The notes beneath the pieces were generated by a model. The model was not told where the DNA came from. It saw nothing but the letters and a program-made list of their open reading frames with translations, and searched no databases. DNA of 27,398 nucleotides from Syntrophaceae bacterium UBA5761. Its GTDB lineage: Bacteria > Desulfobacterota > Syntrophia > Syntrophales > UBA4778. Positions 16,570 to 25,652 of this stretch are shown piece by piece. Where the stretch lies: the NCBI GenBank assembly GCA_002418885.1, contig DIEZ01000032.1, positions 1 through 27,398 of the forward strand, in the 5' to 3' direction. How positions within the stretch are numbered: the stretch's first letter is position 1; each line of letters starts with the position of its first letter. Position numbers and translations under genes: made by a program.

Positions 16570-17679
16570 TCAGTTAGAGAGTGCGCCTTTGATGAATTCC
16601 TCCGTCATCCGGTAAGCCTCATCGTCGCTGAACTGTTTCGGAGGGTGTTTCATGAAATAGGCCGAAGGAGAGTGAAGAACGCCTCCCTGTCCCCTCAGGA
16701 GGGCGAGCTTGCAGCATCGAATAGCGTCAATGACTACGCCGCCTGAATTAGGTGAGTCCTCGACGGACAAGCGCAACTCAAGGTTCATCGGGACATCGCC
16801 AAAAAGCCTTCCTTCCATACGCAAGTAGGCTATTTTGTTATCTTTTTGCCATGGTACCCAGTCGCTCGGCCCGATGTGGATGTTTTCATCCGACAGCCGG
16901 CGGATGACCTGCGATTGGAGCGCTTCCGTCTTCGATTCTTTCTTCGAAGCAAGGCGTGACCGGTCGAGCATGTTCAAAAAGTCGGTATTGCCCCCTATGT
17001 TGAGCTGATACGTCCGTTCCAGCTTAACCCCTCTATTCTTGAAAAGGTTGGTAAGGACGCGGTGGACGATGGTGGCGCCCAACTGAGACTTGATATCGTC
17101 TCCGATTACCGGAAGGCCTTTTCCGGCAAAGCGGTCGGACCATGCCGGGTCGCTGGCGATGAAAACAGGGATGTTGTTGATCAAGGCTATACCGGCGTCG
17201 AGGGCGCATTCCGCGTAAAATCCGGTCGCTTTCTCGGAACCGACGGGGAGATAGTTGAGAAGAATCTCGGCTCCGGAATCCTTGAGTATCCGTACAACAT
17301 CCTCTCGGGAAGGTTCCGGCTCACGGGCGACGCAAAATCTCAGTTTCTCCTCATAATCAGAAAGATGAGGTGCGATGCTGTCCAAGACGCGTCCCATTCG
17401 CACCGTCACGCCCTTTCGTGGGACATTCCGATGAAAAACCGTCGTACAATTCGGGAGCTGAAAGATTGCCTCGGAAAGCTCTTTCCCGACTTTTCGCTCG
17501 TCGACGTCGAAAGCAGCAACGACTTCGATGTTAAAAGGTTTGAAACCTCCGATGTCCCAGTGCATCAGCCCTGTCGTGTCTTCTTGGCCCTTTTGGTCGC
17601 GATAGTATTCGATCCCTTGGACGAGGGCGGAAGCACAGTTGCCTATTCCTACGATCGCTATCCGTATATTCTGACCCAT
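16570..17679 (-). CDS. ino1: myo-inositol-1-phosphate synthase
   Basis: Converts glucose-6-phosphate to myo-inositol-1-phosphate using bound NAD, the entry to inositol lipids and inositol-based solutes. The 369 residues match the short prokaryotic form (actinobacterial/archaeal type). The NAD-binding motif [14 protein letters not shown] begins near residue 9; [28 protein letters not shown] and [15 protein letters not shown] are the conserved active-site blocks. It starts at an ATG preceded by GGGGG. A good promoter lies about 95 bp upstream. It is followed closely by the phenylacetate-CoA ligase gene, an unexpected partner. No phosphatidylinositol synthase gene is in the window. Confidence 0.9.
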   Translation of the reverse strand: MGQNIRIAIVGIGNCASALVQGIEYYRDQKGQEDTTGLMHWDIGGFKPFNIEVVAAFDVDERKVGKELSEAIFQLPNCTTVFHRNVPRKGVTVRMGRVLDSIAPHLSDYEEKLRFCVAREPEPSREDVVRILKDSGAEILLNYLPVGSEKATGFYAECALDAGIALINNIPVFIASDPAWSDRFAGKGLPVIGDDIKSQLGATIVHRVLTNLFKNRGVKLERTYQLNIGGNTDFLNMLDRSRLASKKESKTEALQSQVIRRLSDENIHIGPSDWVPWQKDNKIAYLRMEGRLFGDVPMNLELRLSVEDSPNSGGVVIDAIRCCKLALLRGQGGVLHSPSAYFMKHPPKQFSDDEAYRMTEEFIKGALSN

Positions 17680-17772
17680 AGAAAATCAACCCCCTGAAAA
17701 TTATTGTCATGCCGATTGCCAGGACTGAGAGCAGACTGTGGTGGAAAACAAAAAAGCAATGTTAATCGTACT

Positions 17773-17801
17773 TATATAATAAGAATCGGCCGATAATTCA
17801 A
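17773..17801 (-). promoter_or_regulatory. Predicted promoter of ino1-paaK-ACT
   Basis: On the minus strand TTGAAT (17801-17796), a 17-nt spacer and TATATA (17778-17773) form a good sigma70-like promoter. Transcription would begin near 17766, leaving a leader of about 87 nt before ino1. Confidence 0.55.
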
Positions 17802-17823
17802 ATGTAATTTTCAATCAATGATG

Positions 17824-17841
17824 GACCGACGAATGTCGGTC
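17824..17841 (-). other. Hairpin downstream of rfbB
   Basis: GACCGAC and GTCGGTC flank a 4-nt loop 19 bp after the rfbB stop codon. No U-tract follows on the minus strand, so it may stabilise the transcript end or mark a Rho-dependent stop rather than be an intrinsic terminator. Confidence 0.4.
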
Positions 17842-17860
17842 AAACTCGGGACCGGGCGAG

Positions 17861-18934
17861 TCAACCGTACTGCTCTTTCAGCCAGGAATGATATTCCCCG
17901 GTCCGGACTCTCTGAATCCATTCTCCGTTGTCCAGATACCAGTGGATCGTCTTCTGGAGACCGGAACGAAAGGATTCTTTGGGACGCCAGTCTAGTTCCC
18001 GGTTGAGTTTAGAAAAGTCCATGGCGTATCTTCGGTCGTGACCAGGTCGATCCTTCACGAAGGTTATCAAGTCTCTGCGAGATTTGCCGCCGGGCGAGGC
18101 TGAAATTTCGTCGATCAGGTCGCAGATCATCCTGACGACGGTGATATTCTCCATCTCCGAACCGCCTCCGACGTTATATATCTCCCCCGCCGGACCGGAC
18201 TTCATTATGGCCCAGATTGCCTCACAATGATCCTCGACATAAAGCCAATCCCTCACATTCCGGCCGTCTCCGTAAACGGGAAGGGGTTTGAAATCAAGGG
18301 CATTGATGATGGTCAGGGGAATCAGCTTTTCCGGGAACTGATAGGGACCATAATTGTTCGAACAGTTCGAAAGGGTAACCGGAAGGCCGTATGTCTCATG
18401 GTACGCCCTGACGAGATGGTCGGAAGAGGCCTTGGAAGCGGAATAGGGGCTGTTGGGACGGTAAGGTGTCTTTTCCGTGAACATTCCCTCCGGCCCGAGA
18501 CTTCCGTACACTTCATCAGTGCTGATGTGATGGAAGAGTAGAAAACGGTCTTTCCGGAGTCTGGCAGCTTCGAGAAGGTTGAAGGTGCCGACGATGTTGG
18601 TAAGGATAAAGTCGGCCGGTCTCTTGATAGATCGGTCGACATGGGATTCGGCGGCGAAATGGCATATTCCGTCCGCGGCATACTCGGAGATTATCCGGAT
18701 CATCGCATCGAGGTTGCAGATGTCGGCTCTGATGAACGCATACCGACCGCCGCAAATCTGCTCAACTTCCCTCAGATTTTCTCTATTCCCGGCATAAGTC
18801 AGCTTATCGATGTTAATGACCCTGCCCCGAAAATCGGATCTCTCGAGGAGAAGCTGACGGATGAAATTGCTCCCGATGAAACCGCATCCCCCCGTAACGA
18901 GAAGGTTTTCGAACGACCTCGACACCGCTTCCAT
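17861..18934 (-). CDS. rfbB: dTDP-glucose 4,6-dehydratase
   Basis: Converts dTDP-glucose to dTDP-4-keto-6-deoxyglucose, the branch point to rhamnose and other deoxysugars of surface polysaccharides. The 357 residues show the extended SDR fold: NAD motif TGGCGFIG (residues 14-21), the catalytic Asp140/Glu141 in ISTDEVYG, and Tyr164/Lys168 in YSASK. The pattern DE after ST is diagnostic for the dehydratase as opposed to simple epimerases. AGGGG precedes the ATG. The other rhamnose genes (rfbA, C, D) are not in the window. It may be transcribed alone, since ino1 has its own promoter downstream. Confidence 0.92.
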   Translation of the reverse strand: MEAVSRSFENLLVTGGCGFIGSNFIRQLLLERSDFRGRVINIDKLTYAGNRENLREVEQICGGRYAFIRADICNLDAMIRIISEYAADGICHFAAESHVDRSIKRPADFILTNIVGTFNLLEAARLRKDRFLLFHHISTDEVYGSLGPEGMFTEKTPYRPNSPYSASKASSDHLVRAYHETYGLPVTLSNCSNNYGPYQFPEKLIPLTIINALDFKPLPVYGDGRNVRDWLYVEDHCEAIWAIMKSGPAGEIYNVGGGSEMENITVVRMICDLIDEISASPGGKSRRDLITFVKDRPGHDRRYAMDFSKLNRELDWRPKESFRSGLQKTIHWYLDNGEWIQRVRTGEYHSWLKEQYG

Positions 18935-19070
18935 TCTATCCCCTGACAGACGCTAAGGTCTTGCAATGACATGTTAATTCTGTCAAACTTATTCTCGAGA
19001 AGCTGACGTTATTTAACAAATAAACCGATAAAATAATAGCATTATTTTTTTCTCGGGAAAGGAAACGAAT

Positions 19071-22055
19071 ATGGTTGTAGAAGGAAGTCCGGTGCCGCTA
19101 TTCGAAGCCGGCTCGAAAGTTAGTGGTTTCAGGGTCATAAGGGTGGAAGAGATCCCGGATGTCCGGGCTACGGCATACTTGATTGAACATGAAGCAACGG
19201 GTGCTCGAATCATTCATCTGCACACCGATGACCCGGAGAACCTTTTTTCCGTGGGGTTTCGGACGCCTCCCCGAGATTCGACGGGCGTCGCCCATATTCT
19301 CGAGCATTCGGTGCTGGCCGGGTCCGAACGGTATCCCGTCAAGGACGCCTTCAACGAGCTGGCAAGGGGGACGCTGCAAACGTTCATCAATGCCTTTACC
19401 TACCCGGACAAGACCGTTTATCCCGTTGCCAGTAGGGTCAGAAAGGACTTCTTCAACCTTGCCCGTGTTTACGCCGACCTGGTGCTCCGGCCGAGGCTGC
19501 TGAGAGAGACATTCTTGCAAGAAGGGCACCACCTCGAGTTTTTGGACGGCGGTGACTCGGACAGTGACCTCACCATATCGGGTATCGTGTACAATGAGAT
19601 GAAGGGGGTCTATTCCTCCGCCGATGCCCTGATGTGGAAATCGCTCCAGGAAGCCCTTCTGCCCGACACGATCTACGCCTTCGACTCGGGAGGAAACCCC
19701 GAAGTCATTCCTTACCTGACCTATGAACAGCTTGTCGAATTCCACCGAACCTACTACTCGCCGTCGAACGCCTATTTTTTCATCTGTGGTGACATCCCTA
19801 CCGACGAACACCTTTCCTTCCTTGAGGAGATGCTCGACGGATTCGGGAGGACGGACGTCGATTCGGGGGTCGAAAAACAACCGCGGTGGGAAAAACCGGT
19901 ACGGGTCAGCTCCACCTATCCGATAGCCCGGGAGGAAGATGCGGCGGGAAAGACCTCGGTCAATGTGGCCTGGTTGCTCGCAGATAATACCGACAGCGAA
20001 ACCATCCTCCTCCTCAGGATCTTGGCGGAGGCGCTAGTCGGAGGCGCTGCCGGGCCGTTACGTAAGGCGTTGATCGAGTCCGGCCTGGGTGAAGATATGA
20101 CGCCTGTGACCGGACTCGAAACCGACCTCCGTCAGGCTGTGTTTGCCGTCGGGCTGAGAGGTACCGACCCGGACAAAGCCGATGCCATAGAAGAGGTCGT
20201 TCTCGATACCCTCAGAGACATCGTGACTGACGGGTTCGAGCGTGACGTCATCGAGGGCGCACTCCATCAGGTCGAATTCGAAGGAAAAGAGATAGTCAGG
20301 CGTCAATATCCTTACGCGATAAAACTGATGCGGAAGGTCTATCAGACTTGGCTCTACGGGGGTGACCCTTTTTCTGATTTGAGGTTTACGAGTGCGGTCG
20401 ACCGCGTCCGCGATAGATTGACCCGGGAAAAGGACCTTTTCGAGAGGGTACTTGAAGAGTGGTTCCTGGAAAATCCCCACCGTGTGCTCTCGGTCCTCGA
20501 ACCGAGCAAGAATCACAACGAGGAGTGGGATCGGACGTTCAACGCCATGATGAGGCACTGCAAAGAGAATCTGTCGCAGGCGGAAAAGGAGGACATACGC
20601 CGTGAGACGGAGACGATGAAGGTCCGTCAAGTCGAGCCGGACTCGGAAGAGGCCCTCGGCACGCTCCCCAAGTTGCGGATCGAAGACATCCCAAAGGTGG
20701 TCGAAACGATACCGGGTGAAGAGACTATTGTGGACGGCGTACCGGTGGCGGTTCATGACGTCTATTCGAACGGCATAGCGTACATAAACGTCGCTTTTGA
20801 CGTCTCCGACATCCCCGACGAGCTGCAAGCTCTTCTCCCGCTCCTCGGGAAACTGACGACGGGCATGGGGGCCGCCGGCCTTTCCTACGCGGAGATGGCT
20901 AAACGCATCGCCCTTAAAACGGGTGGAGTCGACTGTCGACTTGAAGCGGGACTAACGGCAGACGGCCGGGGGGATTGGCAGAAGATGGTGTTCTGCGCCC
21001 GTTGTTTAGACAGGAACATCCGGGAAACTCTCGCGATTCTGGCAGACCTGCTCTGCGCCGGTGATTTGAGCGATGCGGGCAGGATTAGGGATGTGATATT
21101 CGAAAAGCGCAACCGGTTGCACGCATCGGTAATCCCCTCAGGACATCTGTTTGCCCGAAGGACGGCGGCTGCTCCGATATCCGTTCCCGCCTATCGGGAG
21201 GAACAGTGGTACGGCCGCATGCAACTTCAGGTTCTGAACGGCCTTGCCGATAATTTTGACGATGACCTGCGCCAAATCCTTGACAGGATGCGTGAGCTGC
21301 GGGAATGGGTGTTCAAAAAAAGTCGCCTCCAGGTCGACCTGACCGCCGGCGGCAAGACGTTGAGTGCCTTGCTGGAAAGTGTGTCCGGACTGATCAACCG
21401 CCTCGGCAACGGGCCCGGGGTCGTTGCCTTGCCGGTACCGCAGAGACAGACACTCAACAAGGGGGTTTCGATACCGGCGAAGGTTTGTTTCGTGGCTCGG
21501 GTGTTCCCGGCTCCGCCGTACATAGACCGTCTTGCGCCGTCGCTGATGGTTCTCAGCAGGGAACTTTCGAACAATCATCTTTACAAAAGAGTGAGGTTGC
21601 GGGGAGGTGCCTATGGGGGCATGAGTGTCTATGATGCGGTGGCGGGATACTTCGCCTTCCTTTCTTACAGGGACCCTAATCTGGAAGAAACGCTGAAGGT
21701 TTACGACGATGCGATAAAGATCGCCGCCCGCGGTGACTTTAAGGAAATCGACATAGAAAAAGCGAAGATCGGCACTATCGGACTCACCGACAGGCCCATG
21801 GATCCGGCCACGAAAGGCTATACGGCCATGGTAAGGCGCTTCGCGGGCATCACAGACAAGGATCGACAGGCGTTCCGTGATGCGGTCTTCGAATCATCGC
21901 TTGCGTCGATCACGGAAGCCGCCGAACGACACCTCACCGGTGTAGTGGAGCGTTCATCGACAGCCGTCTATGCATCCTTGGAGAGGCTACGGTCGGCAAA
22001 TGAAAAGACCGAAGAGGCGCCCTTGGAGATTGAACCGTTGACCTCACCAGCGTGA
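19071..22055 (+). CDS. M16C (PreP/Cym1-like) zinc metallopeptidase
   Basis: Large peptidase of the presequence-protease type, degrading peptides inside a closed two-halved chamber. The 994 residues match PreP. The inverted zinc motif HILEH gives ligands His75 and His79 and catalytic Glu78; Glu176 in IVYNEMKG is the likely third ligand. The N-terminal half carries the active site and the C-terminal half is a degenerate copy, joined by a charged coiled linker around residues 490-545 (SQAEKEDIRRETETMK region). No signal peptide is seen, so it is likely cytoplasmic. AAAGGAAA precedes the ATG. A weak promoter may lie at CTGACG (19003) with GATAAA (19027). Its last 12 bp overlap the convergent GpsA-like gene. 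Confidence 0.9.
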   Translation: MVVEGSPVPLFEAGSKVSGFRVIRVEEIPDVRATAYLIEHEATGARIIHLHTDDPENLFSVGFRTPPRDSTGVAHILEHSVLAGSERYPVKDAFNELARGTLQTFINAFTYPDKTVYPVASRVRKDFFNLARVYADLVLRPRLLRETFLQEGHHLEFLDGGDSDSDLTISGIVYNEMKGVYSSADALMWKSLQEALLPDTIYAFDSGGNPEVIPYLTYEQLVEFHRTYYSPSNAYFFICGDIPTDEHLSFLEEMLDGFGRTDVDSGVEKQPRWEKPVRVSSTYPIAREEDAAGKTSVNVAWLLADNTDSETILLLRILAEALVGGAAGPLRKALIESGLGEDMTPVTGLETDLRQAVFAVGLRGTDPDKADAIEEVVLDTLRDIVTDGFERDVIEGALHQVEFEGKEIVRRQYPYAIKLMRKVYQTWLYGGDPFSDLRFTSAVDRVRDRLTREKDLFERVLEEWFLENPHRVLSVLEPSKNHNEEWDRTFNAMMRHCKENLSQAEKEDIRRETETMKVRQVEPDSEEALGTLPKLRIEDIPKVVETIPGEETIVDGVPVAVHDVYSNGIAYINVAFDVSDIPDELQALLPLLGKLTTGMGAAGLSYAEMAKRIALKTGGVDCRLEAGLTADGRGDWQKMVFCARCLDRNIRETLAILADLLCAGDLSDAGRIRDVIFEKRNRLHASVIPSGHLFARRTAAAPISVPAYREEQWYGRMQLQVLNGLADNFDDDLRQILDRMRELREWVFKKSRLQVDLTAGGKTLSALLESVSGLINRLGNGPGVVALPVPQRQTLNKGVSIPAKVCFVARVFPAPPYIDRLAPSLMVLSRELSNNHLYKRVRLRGGAYGGMSVYDAVAGYFAFLSYRDPNLEETLKVYDDAIKIAARGDFKEIDIEKAKIGTIGLTDRPMDPATKGYTAMVRRFAGITDKDRQAFRDAVFESSLASITEAAERHLTGVVERSSTAVYASLERLRSANEKTEEAPLEIEPLTSPA

Positions 22056-23228
22056 GAATATTCCCTTATCTCTTCTGTACCAGAGGTTGGGCATTAGTCG
22101 GTAGAAGATTCTCGAGATGGGGCCGATGAATTCGTTCGTTCTCCTGTCGAACTGACAGGACTGGATGACGATTTCTTTGACCTCTTCTCTCGTACCACCT
22201 TCGTTGAAGATCCTGTATGCACTGGCAAATAACGGGCTGTACATGTTTTTCTTTTCCAGGAATCGATTGACGCTGCGGATGCTGTTCGGGCCTTCGGGCG
22301 TACCGTCGATCCTTTCTAGTACCCTCATGTTCGTTTCGATGGGGTTCCCCGTGTAGATATCGTAGAATAATTTGCCGTAACGGTAATTTTTGCTGGCTTC
22401 CGAAGACACGGTTACATAGAGGTCTCCCACGCCGGCCTGGCTGTGGAAAGCCTGAAAACTACCGCCCAGGAGCAGGGAGAGCGACCTTATTTCGACTCCC
22501 GACCGGGTGAAGAGCGTTCCCGGCAACGACGGCCCCAGGTTGAGGCAATCCGTGACACCCTTGAGGTTTGCCACTATATTCTTGAGGGCGCCGCAAGCCT
22601 CGACCCCGACGATGTCGAAGTTGTAGTAGGAAGACAGTTCTCTGCGGTTGAATTTCATCAGCTCGCCGCGAACGATGTTGGAGATACGCTTCTTTCCGGC
22701 CACTGTGACGCATACGGGGTTGCCGATCGCTATATCCGTGTCGAAAAAGGGTCCCCCGATACAAACCACGCTGTATTTATGCTTCAGGTGTTGCAGATGG
22801 ATGTGAATCATCTGTGACGGCGTGATAAGGGCGCTCGTTTTTTCATCCGAGGCAAGGCCTTTGATGGGTGAGATCAGGCAGGTTGTCCCCCTTTTTTTTG
22901 CGATCAAAGGCTTCAAATAGTTCAGAATTTCCGGCAGTCCGGTTATCGTCATGGAAAGAAAGATGAAATCGTGTTCCTTGACGACCCATTCAAGGTCGTT
23001 TGTGGCGAAAACTTTATCCGACAGACGGGGAACCCGGTCCATGCCGCCCAGTTTCGAAGCCAGGTCTTGCGTCAGGTGCTTCGGGTTGAAATGCTCGGTA
23101 TTGATGGCCTTGCAAAGGTCAACATCATGATAGTATAGAGTGACTTTCTTGCCGTTACTGCCGAATTTGTAGGCGAGTGCGGTGCCCAACCTTCCCGGCC
23201 CTATTATAGCAACCTTACTCGTATCCAC
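22044..23228 (-). CDS. GpsA-like NAD(P)-dependent glycerol-3-phosphate dehydrogenase, divergent
   Basis: Resembles GpsA, which reduces dihydroxyacetone phosphate to glycerol-3-phosphate for lipid synthesis. Visible family marks are the Rossmann motif GPGRLGTALA (from residue 10), SPIKGL, the IGGPFF segment that replaces the usual SGPSFA, the catalytic lysine in GALKNIVA (about Lys216), and GVGDL at about 266-270. The substrate-phosphate motif usually written SRN reads SKN (Lys280) here. At 394 residues it is some 55 longer than ordinary GpsA, with an unrecognised basic C-terminal tail. I use the GTG at 23228, with GGGGG 6 nt upstream; a TTG at 23231 is the alternative. Function as glycerol-3-phosphate dehydrogenase is likely but not certain. 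Confidence 0.78.
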   Translation of the reverse strand: MDTSKVAIIGPGRLGTALAYKFGSNGKKVTLYYHDVDLCKAINTEHFNPKHLTQDLASKLGGMDRVPRLSDKVFATNDLEWVVKEHDFIFLSMTITGLPEILNYLKPLIAKKRGTTCLISPIKGLASDEKTSALITPSQMIHIHLQHLKHKYSVVCIGGPFFDTDIAIGNPVCVTVAGKKRISNIVRGELMKFNRRELSSYYNFDIVGVEACGALKNIVANLKGVTDCLNLGPSLPGTLFTRSGVEIRSLSLLLGGSFQAFHSQAGVGDLYVTVSSEASKNYRYGKLFYDIYTGNPIETNMRVLERIDGTPEGPNSIRSVNRFLEKKNMYSPLFASAYRIFNEGGTREEVKEIVIQSCQFDRRTNEFIGPISRIFYRLMPNLWYRRDKGIFSRW

Positions 23229-23265
23229 CAACGACCCCCGAAATCATACCTTGAAGAAGCCTCTT

Positions 23266-23295
23266 AATATAGGTATAAGGTCCGTAAAATGTCAA
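23266..23295 (-). promoter_or_regulatory. Predicted promoter of the GpsA-like gene
   Basis: A perfect -35 box TTGACA (23295-23290), an 18-nt spacer and TATATT (23271-23266) form a strong sigma70-like promoter. Transcription would begin near 23259, about 30 nt before the start codon. The rest of the gap to manC shows nothing I can support. Confidence 0.6.
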
Positions 23296-23416
23296 ACAAA
23301 ATCGCTTTGTTCTCGGCAGGGATGTCTATCATTAATGGTTTGAAATTACGAGATATTAGGGGTAAGCTGCGTCGCGGTTGAGGATGAAGAGCGAAGGAGT
23401 GATAGAAGAGAGGAAC

Positions 23417-24493
23417 ATGAACGGTTATGCAGTGATCATGGCGGGGGGCAAGGGAACTAGGTTCTGGCCGAGAAGCAGGGAGTCGCATCCCAAACACCTG
23501 CTTGACATCCTGAGCCCGAAGTCCATACTGAGGGAGACGACGGACAGAATCCGGTCGCTGATTCCGCCGGAACGGATTCTGGTGGTTACGGGCCGATTGC
23601 ATTCCGAAAAAGTTCGTCGTGACCTCGAGTGTATCCCGCCCCGCAATATCCTGGTTGAACCGGAAGGAAAAAATACGGCGCCTTGTATCGGACTCGCGGC
23701 GCTTCACGTCCGGAAAGAAGACCCGGAAGGGGTGATGGTAGTGCTTTCTGCGGACCATTTTATCGGGAAGGAAGACTCTTTTCTCAAGGATATATACGTT
23801 GCAGGGGAAATGGCCGGTAGAGGCCCTTGTCTTGTTGCCTTGGGTGTGGAACCGACGAGAGCCGAAACCGGTTACGGGTACTTGGAGGTAGGGGATGAGG
23901 TAGCGGCAATAAGGCGAAAAAAAATCTACCGGGTCAAATCGTTCCATGAAAAACCGGCCGCCGAGAAGGCAAGAGAATTTGTGCAGAACGGACGCTTTTT
24001 CTGGAACAGCGGAATTTTCGTGTGGAAAGCATCAACGATCCTTGCTGCAATCGAACGATTCTTACCCGACCTTCACGAAGGTTTGAAAGAAATAGGCCGT
24101 GTCCTGGGGACACCAAAAGAGGATGATGTAGTGAAAGATGTATACAAAGGCCTCGAACCTATTTCGATCGACCACGGCGTCATGGAAAAGAGTCCCGATG
24201 TCCTAATGCTGAAGGGTACTTTTCAGTGGAGCGACGTCGGGAGCTGGGACGCCTTATGGGAGATACGGGGTAAGGATGAATGGGGCAACGTGATCGCCGG
24301 CGAAGTCATCAACGTCCGGTCCAGGAATTCATTCGTTCACAGCCCGAAAAAGCTCGTGGCTATCGTTGATGTAGAGGACCTCATAGTCGTGGAGGATGAC
24401 GACTCCTTGCTGGTCTGCAGGCGCGGGTCTTCGCAAAGGGTCAAAGAGGTCGTCGAGGCACTCGAAAAGAAGGAGCTCAAGAGGTATCTGTAA
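23417..24493 (+). CDS. manC: Mannose-1-phosphate guanylyltransferase
   Basis: Makes GDP-mannose from mannose-1-phosphate and GTP, releasing PPi, for surface glycans. The nucleotidyltransferase signature AGGKGTRFWP (residues 9-18) and later VLSADHFIG, FHEKP, FFWNSGIFVWK and GTFQWSDVGSWDAL appear in family order. At 358 residues it is the monofunctional form, lacking the C-terminal isomerase domain of bifunctional ManC/AlgA. I start at the ATG at 23417 because family members begin just before the signature; the frame runs back to TTG 23378 and ATG 23384. It is followed after 42 bp by moaA. Confidence 0.9.
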   Translation: MNGYAVIMAGGKGTRFWPRSRESHPKHLLDILSPKSILRETTDRIRSLIPPERILVVTGRLHSEKVRRDLECIPPRNILVEPEGKNTAPCIGLAALHVRKEDPEGVMVVLSADHFIGKEDSFLKDIYVAGEMAGRGPCLVALGVEPTRAETGYGYLEVGDEVAAIRRKKIYRVKSFHEKPAAEKAREFVQNGRFFWNSGIFVWKASTILAAIERFLPDLHEGLKEIGRVLGTPKEDDVVKDVYKGLEPISIDHGVMEKSPDVLMLKGTFQWSDVGSWDALWEIRGKDEWGNVIAGEVINVRSRNSFVHSPKKLVAIVDVEDLIVVEDDDSLLVCRRGSSQRVKEVVEALEKKELKRYL

Positions 24494-24535
24494 TAGTATG
24501 TCGGGGGATGAGGCGGCTTCAGCGAAGGAGCGGCA

Positions 24536-25525
24536 ATGATCGATCGGTTCGGAAGAGAGATAAACTATCTTCGTGTTTCTGTGACGGACCGCTGCAATCT
24601 GCGGTGTGTTTACTGCATGCCCGAAGAGGGTATATCGGCCATGAATCATGAAGATATACTGCGGTACGAAGAAGTGCTTCGCGTGGTTCGGTCTTCGGTA
24701 GGGCTGGGAATCGTAAAAGTACGGGTGACGGGGGGTGAGCCCCTGGTTAGGCGGGGGGTCGTCGGTTTTCTCTCTTCGCTTGCATCCCTGCCGGGGCTTA
24801 AAGACCTATCACTGACGACCAACGGCGCGTTGCTCGGGTCTATGGCGGACGACATCTTCGATGCCGGCGTAAGAAGAATCAATGTCAGCCTTGATTCGTT
24901 GAACAGTGTCAAGTATACGCGGATAACTCGGGGTGGGTTTCTCGATGACGTACTCGGTGGGCTTGAACGGGCGCGGCGGGTGGGATTTTCGCCGATAAAG
25001 ATCAATGTAGTGACTATCAAAGGCCTTAATGAAGATGAGATAATCGACTTCGCCCGGTTGACCCTTGAACAGCCTTACCAAGTTAGGTTTATTGAATTGA
25101 TGCCTCTCGGACGCGCCGCCGATGAGCATGATTCCCGCTATATCTCTAACGACGAGGTACGTCGTCGGATAAGCCGGCACTTCGAACTGGAACCCCTCGA
25201 GAGAACAAGCAAGACGGACGGACCTGCCCGCATCTATCGATTGAAGAACGGGACAGGGGAAATAGGTCTGATCGGTTCAACCAGTCGCCATTTCTGTAGG
25301 TCATGCAACAGACTAAGGTTGACCGCGGACGGCAGGCTTAGGACATGCCTGTTTTCTGAAAGAGAAATAGACCTGAAAAGGCCGCTCAGGAATGGATGCC
25401 GCGATGATGAACTCGTCGGTCTCATAAAGAGGGCCGTCGAAGAAAAGCCCGAGGGTATGGACCGGTTGACGGGCGGAGGAAGGCCGAGAAAGTGTATGCG
25501 AGAGATGTCATCTGTCGGGGGATAG
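24536..25525 (+). CDS. moaA: GTP 3',8-cyclase (molybdenum cofactor synthesis)
   Basis: Radical SAM enzyme that rearranges GTP in the first step of molybdopterin synthesis. The N-terminal cluster motif is CNLRCVYC (Cys20, Cys24, Cys27). The C-terminal cluster has Cys254, Cys257 and Cys271 with the expected CxxC-x13-C spacing. The protein ends in the double glycine (SVGG) needed for activity in MoaA. The 329 residues match the family. AAGGAG lies 5 nt before the ATG. Molybdenum or tungsten enzymes such as formate dehydrogenase are therefore likely in the organism. The gene is followed by a strong terminator. Confidence 0.95.
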   Translation: MIDRFGREINYLRVSVTDRCNLRCVYCMPEEGISAMNHEDILRYEEVLRVVRSSVGLGIVKVRVTGGEPLVRRGVVGFLSSLASLPGLKDLSLTTNGALLGSMADDIFDAGVRRINVSLDSLNSVKYTRITRGGFLDDVLGGLERARRVGFSPIKINVVTIKGLNEDEIIDFARLTLEQPYQVRFIELMPLGRAADEHDSRYISNDEVRRRISRHFELEPLERTSKTDGPARIYRLKNGTGEIGLIGSTSRHFCRSCNRLRLTADGRLRTCLFSEREIDLKRPLRNGCRDDELVGLIKRAVEEKPEGMDRLTGGGRPRKCMREMSSVGG

Positions 25526-25597
25526 CACCGCAACGACAGAGCCATCCAACCTATCTTCAACTTACGGGATTTCACGTCTAATCGAATAAATACACCA

Positions 25598-25631
25598 CAG
25601 AAAAAGGGAGGCTTTCGCCTCCCTTTTTCTG
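25598..25631. terminator. Bidirectional intrinsic terminator between moaA and the pyrophosphatase gene
   Basis: A perfect 15-bp stem (25598-25612 with 25617-25631) closes a TTTC loop. The core GGGAGGC/GCCTCCC is flanked by A5 on one side and T5 on the other, so it can stop transcription from both strands. It separates two convergent genes. Confidence 0.92.
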
Positions 25632-25652
25632 TTCATTAATAAGTCGCTGTTG

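Noticed and set aside
18935..19070. TTGACA on the minus strand (18986-18981) as an rfbB promoter
   Set aside because: No acceptable -10 box lies 15-19 nt downstream.
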